Source: Lachnospiraceae bacterium UBA1251
GTDB taxonomy: Bacteria; Bacillota; Clostridia; Lachnospirales; Lachnospiraceae
Assembly (NCBI GenBank): GCA_002308255.1
Contig: DBVZ01000130.1
Location: 15,781-37,365 of the forward strand
DNA length: 21,585 bases
Direction: 5' to 3'
In this document: in pieces, positions 8,449-13,863 of the stretch
Position numbering within the stretch: the first letter of the stretch is position 1
Layout: the number at the start of each line of letters is the position of its first letter
Made by a program: the position numbers and the translations under genes
Notes under the pieces: model-generated
The model's database searches: none
What the model saw: the letters and a program-made list of their open reading frames with translations, nothing else
What the model was told of the DNA's origin: nothing

Positions 8449-8484
8449 AAAACAGCGCGGAACGGATGCGTTCCGCGCTGTTTT
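8449..8484. terminator. Bidirectional intrinsic terminator between the M32 and lipoprotein genes
   Basis: A perfect 16-base inverted repeat runs over 8449-8464 and 8469-8484 with a GATG loop. The GC-rich core (CAGCGCGGAACG) is flanked by A-runs on the left and T-runs on the right, so it can terminate transcription from both sides. It serves the convergent M32 peptidase (+) and lipoprotein (-) genes. Confidence 0.93.
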
Positions 8485-8519
8485 CCGCAAAAGACGGACA
8501 GGCTGCAAAAAGATCCTGC

Positions 8520-9350
8520 TTACTGAAGAGCGTTGATCAGTTCGGAGGAAGCCCTGAGCGTGTACTGTTTTGCTCCGGTTCCTTGCGGATCTCCGAAGAC
8601 CAGGGTCAGCGAAGACGGATTGCCTTCCACCGCAAAAGCGATGCAGAAGGAACCGCTTTCCCCTTTGGAAAGAGGAGAGATCTGGGAAAGGGGTTCAGCC
8701 TCCGGGTCAAGTTCGTAGGAACGGCAGGCGATATTATTCCCGTCTATCAGGCGGAATCCGGACGCTCCGGCGAAAACAGGATCGGAGGAGGCGACAGATG
8801 TAACCGTGTAGCGTACAAGAACGACATTGGAAGCATCTTCCTCAAAATCGCTTCTCATATCCGTAAGTTCCATACTGTCAATGCGGAGCGTATAGGAAGA
8901 GGCGCCTGCAGCGTCCGTCACGGGATACTCTCTGCCGGCTTCCGCTGCTTTCGCATCCTGAGCTACGGAGACTTTCTCGCCCTGGAAAGAGACCGTGCCT
9001 TCCCCGTCCGGAGAAGGCGGGATCACCGGATCCTCCACGACGGTGGGATCATAGTTTTCGTCGATGATCGTCTGCGGATTGAATCCGGGGTCAAACTCAT
9101 TGTCTTCGGTAGGCGTCATCGTGGGGACCGGTTCCTCTGCGGAAGAAGAATCCTCAGGTTCCGGAACCTCTGTCTCTGATGAAACGGCTTTGACGGTTTC
9201 GGAACTTTCGGCGGTTGTTTCCTTCTCTTCGGATTCGGAAGAAGAGGAAGCTTCCGGCGCCTCGGAAGCGGCTTTGGAGCCGCATCCGGTGAGAACTGCT
9301 CCGAGCAGCAAAGCGATCGAGAGAAGAAGGGCAGCAGTTATATGTTTCAT
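8520..9350 (-). CDS. Lipoprotein with Ser/Glu-rich linker and Ig-like C-terminal domain
   Basis: This 276-residue protein has a lipoprotein signal peptide: K2, a hydrophobic core at 4-20 and lipobox LTGC with the lipidated cysteine at C23. Residues ~28-80 form a low-complexity Ser/Glu/Thr linker and ~80-115 a Pro/Asp-rich stretch. The C-terminal ~145 residues (beta-rich, with TLRIDSMEL, NVVLVRYTV and GSFCIAFAV segments) resemble the DUF4352/DUF5067 immunoglobulin-like domains common in Firmicutes lipoproteins. It is expected on the outer face of the membrane, with the linker spanning the cell wall. Function is unknown. The start is strongly set by AGGAGG at 9360-9365, 9 bases upstream. It has its own promoter and shares the 8449-8484 terminator. 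Confidence 0.85.
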   Translation of the reverse strand: MKHITAALLLSIALLLGAVLTGCGSKAASEAPEASSSSESEEKETTAESSETVKAVSSETEVPEPEDSSSAEEPVPTMTPTEDNEFDPGFNPQTIIDENYDPTVVEDPVIPPSPDGEGTVSFQGEKVSVAQDAKAAEAGREYPVTDAAGASSYTLRIDSMELTDMRSDFEEDASNVVLVRYTVTSVASSDPVFAGASGFRLIDGNNIACRSYELDPEAEPLSQISPLSKGESGSFCIAFAVEGNPSSLTLVFGDPQGTGAKQYTLRASSELINALQ

Positions 9351-9401
9351 TAAGGATTACCTCCTGAATCTGTTAAGTATTATGCATTCATAAGCAGCAG
9401 T

Positions 9402-9417
9402 TCATCCGTCCGGATGA
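9402..9417. repeat. Palindrome at the lipoprotein transcription start
   Basis: TCATCCG-TC-CGGATGA is a perfect 7-base inverted repeat with a 2-base centre. It sits just downstream of the predicted start site (about 9418) of the lipoprotein promoter. It could be a repressor operator or a 5' hairpin; nothing in the window names a binding protein. Confidence 0.4.
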
Positions 9418-9424
9418 TTTGTCC

Positions 9425-9453
9425 ATTATAGCACTATCTTATAAGAAAGGCAA
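9425..9453 (-). promoter_or_regulatory. Promoter of the lipoprotein gene
   Basis: On the minus strand, TTGCCT (9453-9448), a 17-base spacer and TATAAT (9430-9425) make a good sigma-A-type promoter. The predicted start near 9418 gives a leader of about 68 bases. Confidence 0.7.
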
Positions 9454-9478
9454 AAATGGAGAATATTACAGAAATGTC

Positions 9479-9507
9479 TTGACGAACCGCTGAAGGAGTG
9501 GTATGTT
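9479..9507 (+). promoter_or_regulatory. Promoter of infC-rpmI-rplT
   Basis: TTGACG (9479-9484), a 17-base spacer and TATGTT (9502-9507) with a TG extension just before the -10. The predicted start is near 9514, which leaves a leader of about 160 bases before infC. Confidence 0.7.
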
Positions 9508-9513
9508 ATTCAA

Positions 9514-9660
9514 GGTTCAAGCAGCGTTCCACGCTCACCCCGGCGCAAATGCGTGTCCGGGCGTTCATAAAGACACGAATGTGTATTTGGATGTGGATGG
9601 CTTGCTGTCCGCATTTTTTTTGTTTCATCCGGCGGCCGGACCGCCGGGGCACAGGCTTTA
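9514..9660 (+). ncRNA. Structured infC leader RNA (L20-leader-like)
   Basis: The leader can fold several ways. Hairpins seen: 9523-9527 with 9531-9535 (AGCGT/ACGCT); 9539-9546 with 9551-9561 (CCCGG/CCGGG closing CGC/GCG, with a TGT bulge); 9552-9557 with 9572-9577 (CGTGTC/GACACG); a terminator at 9591-9614; and 9629-9635 with 9641-9647 (CCGGCGG/CCGCCGG). AAATGCG (9547-9553) is exactly complementary to CGCATTT (9610-9616), which would break the terminator. In Bacillus the infC operon is repressed by L20 binding such a leader and favouring early termination. The position, the downstream genes and the attenuator fit that model; assignment to the Rfam L20 leader is inferred, not searched. Confidence 0.65.
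9591..9621 (+). terminator. Attenuator in the infC leader
   Basis: ATGTGGATGG (9591-9600) pairs along its whole length with CTGTCCGCAT (9605-9614), three of the ten pairs being wobbles, around a CTTG loop. It is followed by an eight-T run (9614-9621). It lies inside the leader, ahead of the coding region, so it is a regulatory terminator rather than an end-of-gene one. Confidence 0.8.
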
Positions 9661-9674
9661 GGGAGGGTAAAGCT

Positions 9675-10181
9675 ATCAGCAATTTAATGGTCAACGGTCA
9701 GATCCGTGAAAGAGAAGTCCGTTTAATCGATGAAAACGGAACGCAGATTGGAATCATTCCTACTCGCGAAGCGCAGCAAAGAGCGGACGATGCGGGACTC
9801 GATCTCGTGTGTGTCTCTCCGAAAGCGGTTCCTCCGGTATGCAAGATCGTGGATTTCGGAAAATACCGGTACGAACTTGCGAGGAAGGAAAAAGAAGCCA
9901 AGAAAAAGCAGAAGATCATCGAGATCAAAGAGATCCGTATGTCTCCCAACATCGACACAAACGATCTCAACACAAAGATCTCTGCTGCCCGGAAATTCCT
10001 CAGCAAGGGCAACAAAGTCAAGATAAGCATTCGCTTCAGAGGCCGTGAGATGGCTCATACAGCGGACAGCAAACCCATGATGGATGATTTTGCCGCGCAG
10101 CTTTCAGATGTCGCCGTGATTGACAAGCCGGCTAAGATGGAAGGCCGTTTTATGACGATGTTCCTGTCAGCCAAAAAGTAA
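9675..10181 (+). CDS. infC: Translation initiation factor IF-3 (apparent AUC start)
   Basis: IF-3 binds the 30S subunit, prevents early 50S joining and checks the start codon and initiator tRNA. The 168-residue product has the N-terminal domain beginning [19 protein letters not shown], the lysine-rich linker ([12 protein letters not shown]) and the C-terminal domain with [13 protein letters not shown]. Homologues begin at this ISN-like point. Here that residue is encoded by ATC at 9675, with GGGAGG at 9661-9666 correctly placed, and no ATG, GTG or TTG lies at that site. The first in-frame ATG (9687) is too far from the ribosome site and would cut the conserved N-terminus. The frame is open upstream to 9498, but that part is the leader RNA. 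IF-3 genes commonly use AUU or AUC so that IF-3 limits its own synthesis. Confidence 0.95.
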   Translation: MSNLMVNGQIREREVRLIDENGTQIGIIPTREAQQRADDAGLDLVCVSPKAVPPVCKIVDFGKYRYELARKEKEAKKKQKIIEIKEIRMSPNIDTNDLNTKISAARKFLSKGNKVKISIRFRGREMAHTADSKPMMDDFAAQLSDVAVIDKPAKMEGRFMTMFLSAKK

Positions 10182-10213
10182 TCGGAAAACAATTAAGAAG
10201 GGAGTCCTCTATT

Positions 10214-10411
10214 ATGCCAAAGATGAAGACAAAACGTGCCGCTGCAAAGCGTTTCACCAAAACCGGCACAGGCAAACTTAAAAGAATGAAAGCTTATAAG
10301 AGCCATATCTTAACAAAAAAAGATCGCAAGACCAAGAGAAATCTGCGTCATGCGACCATAACGGATCCCACGAACGCAAAGGTAATGAAGAAGATTTTAC
10401 CGTATCTTTAA
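10214..10411 (+). CDS. rpmI: 50S ribosomal protein L35
   Basis: L35 is a small basic protein of the large ribosomal subunit. The 65-residue product starts [21 protein letters not shown] and contains the [17 protein letters not shown] stretch, both diagnostic for the family, with the usual length. The start is set by AAGGGAG at 10198-10204, 9 bases before the ATG. It sits 32 bases after infC and 19 bases before rplT in the standard infC-rpmI-rplT order, and is expected to share control by the leader upstream of infC. Confidence 0.98.
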   Translation: MPKMKTKRAAAKRFTKTGTGKLKRMKAYKSHILTKKDRKTKRNLRHATITDPTNAKVMKKILPYL

Positions 10412-10430
10412 TCAGGGGAGGAAATAAGAA

Positions 10431-10784
10431 ATGGCAAGAATTAAAGGCGGACTGAATGCCCGCAAAAGACACAACCGCGTTCTGAAACTGGCTAAAGGTT
10501 ACAGAGGCGCAAGATCCAAACAGTACAGAATCGCAAAACAGTCTGTTATGCGTGCGCTGGCAAGCTCTTATGCAGGCAGACGTGAAAGAAGAAGGGACTT
10601 CCGTAAGCTCTGGATCGCCCGCATCAACGCCGGCGCCCGTCTCAACGGTCTTTCCTACAGCAAGATGATGCACGGTCTGAAAGTGGCCGGCATCGATATC
10701 AACCGCAAAATGCTTGCGGAGCTCGCCGTCAATCATCCGGCGGATTTCGCCTCTCTCGTCGAGGTCGCGAAGAACAACCAGTAA
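10431..10784 (+). CDS. rplT: 50S ribosomal protein L20
   Basis: L20 binds 23S rRNA early in large-subunit assembly; in Firmicutes it also represses its own operon by binding the infC leader. The 117-residue product is of normal length and starts [19 protein letters not shown], a highly conserved opening, followed by the basic RNA-binding helix ([14 protein letters not shown]) and the globular C-terminal half ([18 protein letters not shown]). A strong GGGGAGG precedes the ATG. It is the last gene of the operon; a perfect-stem terminator follows at 10814-10853. Confidence 0.98.
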   Translation: MARIKGGLNARKRHNRVLKLAKGYRGARSKQYRIAKQSVMRALASSYAGRRERRRDFRKLWIARINAGARLNGLSYSKMMHGLKVAGIDINRKMLAELAVNHPADFASLVEVAKNNQ

Positions 10785-10787
10785 GCA

Positions 10788-10816
10788 TTGAACACAGAAT
10801 TGAAAGAACGTATAAT
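10788..10816 (+). promoter_or_regulatory. Promoter of rarA, overlapping the rplT terminator
   Basis: TTGAAC (10788-10793), a 17-base spacer and a consensus TATAAT (10811-10816). The -35 begins 4 bases after the rplT stop, and the last three bases of the -10 are the first bases of the terminator stem. The predicted start is near 10823, inside the left arm of the hairpin. Confidence 0.7.
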
Positions 10817-10853
10817 AAAGGAAGCGTTTCCGTGAGGAAATGCTTCCTTTATT
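10814..10853 (+). terminator. Terminator after rplT
   Basis: An 18-base inverted repeat, 10814-10831 with 10836-10853, with one G-U pair and a GTGA loop. The outer stem is A/T-rich (AATAAAGG / CCTTTATT), so the right arm supplies a short T-rich tract. Being nearly symmetric, it could also act on the other strand. Confidence 0.8.
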
Positions 10854-10878
10854 CATAGATGCGGTATGGAGTGAAACC

Positions 10879-12210
10879 ATGGATCTTTTTGATTATATGA
10901 AACAGAAAAACGCGGAGAACGAGTCACCGCTGGCGATGCGCATGCGGCCGCGCACGCTGGAGGAGATCGTCGGCCAGCAGCATATCATCGGCGAGGGAAA
11001 GCTGCTGAGGCGCGCTATTCAGGCGGACAAACTCAGTTCTGTCATTTTTTACGGACCGCCCGGCAGCGGCAAGACGACGCTGGCAAAAGTGATCGCGGGG
11101 ACGACAAAGGCCGAGTTCCGCCAGATCAATGCGACGACTGCGGGCAAAAAGGATATGGAAGCGGTCATAAATGAGGCGAAGACCACACTGGCGGGATACG
11201 GAAGAAAAACGATCCTTTTTATCGATGAGATCCACCGTTTCAATAAAGGGCAGCAGGATTACCTGCTTCCTTTTGTGGAGGACGGAACGATCATTCTGAT
11301 CGGCGCGACGACGGAAAATCCCTATTTTGAAGTCAACGGGGCTCTCCTTTCCAGATCAACGGTTTTCGAACTGAAACCGCTCGAGAGGGAAGATATCGCT
11401 CTTCTTATCGACAGAACGCTCGCCGACACCGCCCGCGGTCTCGGAAGTTTTCACGCAAAGATCACGCAGGAGGCAAAGGCGTTTCTCGCCGATATATCCG
11501 GAGGCGACGCGAGAGCGGCGCTCAACGCCGTTGAACTTGCTGTCATGACGACGCCGGTGCGGCCGGACGGGACCCTTCTGATCGATCTCGAGACGGCATC
11601 GGAGTGTATTCAGCGTCGTGCCGTGCGGTATGACAAGGACGGGGATCAGCATTACGATACCATTTCCGCTTTCATCAAGAGCATGAGGGGGACCGATCCG
11701 GATGCGGCGGTATACTATCTTGCCAAAATGCTGAAAGCCGGCGAAGATGTGAAGTTCATAGCCAGGAGGATTATGATCTGCGCGTCGGAAGATGTGGGCA
11801 ACGCGGATCCGATGGCCATGGTGGTTGCCTCCGCAGCCGCCCAGAACGTGGAAAGGGTTGGTATGCCGGAATCGCAGCTGATTCTTGCGCAGGCGGCCAT
11901 CTATGTCGCATGCGCCCCAAAGAGCAATGCGTGTACGGAGGCGATCTACAGCGCCTCAAGAAGTGTGGAGGAGATAAAGACGACGGTCCCGGCGCATCTG
12001 CAGGACGCACATTACAGAGGACACGAGTCTCTCGGCAGAGGGATCGGCTATCTGTACGCGCATGATTTCCCGGAACACTATGTAAAGCAGCAGTATCTGC
12101 CGGATGAGATCGCAGGTACGGTGTTCTATGAACCGACCCGGATCGGAAAAGAAGCGGAGATCAGTGACCGGCTTCGTCATCTGAGGGAACGGGAAGAAGA
12201 GCCCTCATGA
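10879..12210 (+). CDS. rarA: Replication-associated recombination protein A (AAA+ ATPase, RarA/MgsA)
   Basis: RarA is a clamp-loader-like AAA+ ATPase that acts at stalled replication forks with SSB. The 443-residue product has the family opening (PLAMRMRPRTLEEIVGQ), Walker A GPPGSGKT at 59-66, Walker B LFIDEIHRF with D116 and E117, sensor-1 GATTENPYFEV and the SRS arginine-finger region. The C-terminal half, with KSMRGTDPDAAVYYLAKML and the YLPDE...FYEP end, is typical of the tetramerising MgsA C-terminal domain. The start at 10879 is chosen because GGAG lies about 7 bases upstream and MDLFDYM is a family-like start; the frame opens at 10840 within the terminator. The 3' end overlaps the convergent DUF4364 gene by 50 bases. 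Confidence 0.95.
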   Translation: MDLFDYMKQKNAENESPLAMRMRPRTLEEIVGQQHIIGEGKLLRRAIQADKLSSVIFYGPPGSGKTTLAKVIAGTTKAEFRQINATTAGKKDMEAVINEAKTTLAGYGRKTILFIDEIHRFNKGQQDYLLPFVEDGTIILIGATTENPYFEVNGALLSRSTVFELKPLEREDIALLIDRTLADTARGLGSFHAKITQEAKAFLADISGGDARAALNAVELAVMTTPVRPDGTLLIDLETASECIQRRAVRYDKDGDQHYDTISAFIKSMRGTDPDAAVYYLAKMLKAGEDVKFIARRIMICASEDVGNADPMAMVVASAAAQNVERVGMPESQLILAQAAIYVACAPKSNACTEAIYSASRSVEEIKTTVPAHLQDAHYRGHESLGRGIGYLYAHDFPEHYVKQQYLPDEIAGTVFYEPTRIGKEAEISDRLRHLREREEEPS

Positions 12211-12706
12211 CCGTCAGGTACAGTTCCTGGTTCTTATCGGCCCAGTTCCGGCACATCGCTTCCGCCTCTTCTTTCGACATGACGTTGATCGTCATGGATA
12301 AAAGCGGAGCGCCCTGCTCGATGATCTCAAGACGGACCTCATACTCCCTCAGAGCGGTCAGTTTATAGTCGGCACGGATACCGGATTCACTCCGGAGCGT
12401 GAAGGAGTTTTCCTTCAGATAATCGAGGATCTCCGCGCGGATCCCGGCGTCCAGCATACTCTCTAAAGAAGTGACGGTCTGAATGCCTTCTTCCGTAATG
12501 GAATACAGCGTAAAGCGCTTTGTTGCTTCGGAAGCGATCTGTCCGCCGTCCAGCAGATCACTGATGGCTTCCTGCGCGTGGAAATAATCGGTGTAGTTCC
12601 GGTTGAGGAGAAAGTCAACGATCTGGTTGTTCGAGAGAGGAAAAGTCACTTTCTCGAGCATGTAAAGGATCATCAGTTTATATAAGGAAAGACCCGGATA
12701 AGCCAT
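12161..12706 (-). CDS. DUF4364-family protein, winged-helix-like
   Basis: This 181-residue soluble protein matches the Clostridia family DUF4364 as I recognise it. The N-terminal ~80 residues have the layout of a winged-helix DNA-binding domain: helices over LYKLMILYMLEKV, NNQIVDFLLNR and HAQEAISDLLDGG, then a YSITEEG wing-like turn. The second half is a mixed alpha/beta domain with no named function. The start at 12706 is fixed by AGGGAGG 7 bases upstream; the frame opens at 12790, but that stretch is not needed. It is convergent with rarA, whose last 50 bases it overlaps, and divergent from yerC. A regulatory role is inference from the fold-like pattern. Confidence 0.78.
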   Translation of the reverse strand: MAYPGLSLYKLMILYMLEKVTFPLSNNQIVDFLLNRNYTDYFHAQEAISDLLDGGQIASEATKRFTLYSITEEGIQTVTSLESMLDAGIRAEILDYLKENSFTLRSESGIRADYKLTALREYEVRLEIIEQGAPLLSMTINVMSKEEAEAMCRNWADKNQELYLTVMRALLPVPSDDEAGH

Positions 12707-12762
12707 AAAAGCCTCCCTGCAGGATATCGCGGCACGGCATTTGCAAAAACGCCGGAATGTGA

Positions 12763-12791
12763 TTGTTATTTTGCGGAAAAACTGATACAAT
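12763..12791 (+). promoter_or_regulatory. Promoter of yerC
   Basis: TTGTTA (12763-12768), a 17-base spacer and TACAAT (12786-12791) with a TG extension (TGaTACAAT). The predicted start is near 12798, about 48 bases before the yerC ATG. Confidence 0.65.
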
Positions 12792-12845
12792 AAACAGGAG
12801 CATTTTCGTACTTCAAAGTCTTAAAGCAGATCACGGGAGGGCAGC

Positions 12846-13154
12846 ATGAACAAAAAACTTCATAAACCATCGGTGGACCGTTTTTTCGACGCGGTACTGT
12901 GTCTTGAGGACCGTGACGAGTGCTATCAGTTCTTTGAGGATGTCTGTACGGTAAACGAGATCCTTTCTCTTGCCCAGCGCTTTGAGGTGGCCGGAATGCT
13001 TCGATCGGGAAAAACCTATCTCGAGATCTCCGAAGCGACCGGGGCGTCTACAGCGACGATCAGCCGGGTCAACCGCTCTCTGGTTTACAGCAACGACGGC
13101 TATCAGATCGTGTTCGGACGTCTGGACGAGAAAGAGAAAGAACAGCAGGACTGA
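12846..13154 (+). CDS. YerC/YecD-family TrpR-related protein
   Basis: A 102-residue protein of the TrpR-like YerC/YecD family, small helix-turn-helix proteins widespread in Firmicutes. The HTH part covers about residues 38-82 (VNEILSLAQRFEVAGML, then YLEISEATGASTATISRVNR). The family differs from true TrpR and has no assigned ligand. The ATG is preceded by GGGAGG 5 bases upstream, and a clear promoter lies at 12763-12791. From general knowledge, yerC lies close to pcrA in Bacillus subtilis too; here only the DUF1836 gene separates them. Its stop is 15 bases from the stop of the convergent DUF1836 gene, with no hairpin terminator in between. Confidence 0.88.
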   Translation: MNKKLHKPSVDRFFDAVLCLEDRDECYQFFEDVCTVNEILSLAQRFEVAGMLRSGKTYLEISEATGASTATISRVNRSLVYSNDGYQIVFGRLDEKEKEQQD

Positions 13155-13169
13155 TTCTCTTTTTCGCCG

Positions 13170-13793
13170 TTATTTCTTTTTCTTGCCGGTATCTCCGTAG
13201 TCATCCGGAAGCAGGTCAACGAGGTGTTCGATGATCTGCTTTTTTACGTAAATATCAAAGCTCAGCATACATATGAAGGAAAAGAACCGGAGATACTCCC
13301 TGTCGTCGTCCGGACAGTCCTTCTCTGTAAATGTCCTGTCCGAGTGCAGATAACGCCGGATGATCTCTCTGGCGGTGTCTTTGGACTGTTCCTGTTCCGT
13401 GTGATAGATCACCTCATAGATCTCTTCGAGGCTCACGGAAGGATCGTCTGTGTGAAAACGGGCGATCATCGGGTGAAGGATCTTCTGGATATCCCCGATC
13501 GAGAGAAAACTTTTCAGATAGTAAATGAAAGTCAGCAGATAAAGGTGGTCTTTGGAGTACTTTTTCCTGTCGGGCGGAGGCAGCAGATCATTCTTCGTGT
13601 AATTATTGATCATTGTCTTCGTCAGCAGCTTATCGTCCGGATAGCGTTTGCAGGAAGAGAGCTCTCTGTCCATAAAGGTTGTTACCTGATCCATATACAG
13701 AGGAATATCCGGAATAGCGTCCGGCTCGATATAATCAAGAGAGCTGATCTGGGACAGAATCTCCCGAAGGCGTTGTTTCGTGGACTGATTCAT
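13170..13793 (-). CDS. DUF1836-family protein
   Basis: A 207-residue soluble protein with the features of DUF1836, a Firmicutes family of unknown function. Recognisable stretches are the IPLYMDQVTTFMD opening region and the KTMINNYTKNDLLPPPDRKKYSKDHL segment (split around residue 62 by an Asn-Tyr pair), which looks like a MerR-like helix-turn-helix with its linker, followed by a helical C-terminal region ending in four lysines. The start at 13793 is set by GGAG 7-8 bases upstream; the frame reaches upstream to 14150, but that part lies antisense inside pcrA. The gene is divergent from pcrA with only 70 bases between the two starts, so shared or mutual control is plausible. Confidence 0.8.
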   Translation of the reverse strand: MNQSTKQRLREILSQISSLDYIEPDAIPDIPLYMDQVTTFMDRELSSCKRYPDDKLLTKTMINNYTKNDLLPPPDRKKYSKDHLYLLTFIYYLKSFLSIGDIQKILHPMIARFHTDDPSVSLEEIYEVIYHTEQEQSKDTAREIIRRYLHSDRTFTEKDCPDDDREYLRFFSFICMLSFDIYVKKQIIEHLVDLLPDDYGDTGKKKK

Positions 13794-13863
13794 GGTATAC
13801 TCCGTTTTACTGTACTGAAACAAAAACAACAGGTCAGCTTCATTATATGGTTTTAAAAACGAC

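Noticed and set aside
9514-9660. T-box or purine riboswitch
   Set aside because: No TGGNACCGCG-like T-box core, and no riboswitch consensus was recognised; position and genes fit an L20-type leader.
9498-9674. N-terminal extension of IF-3 by 59 residues
   Set aside because: This stretch is the leader RNA with a terminator; its translation is Cys/Arg/Trp-rich and unlike any IF-3.
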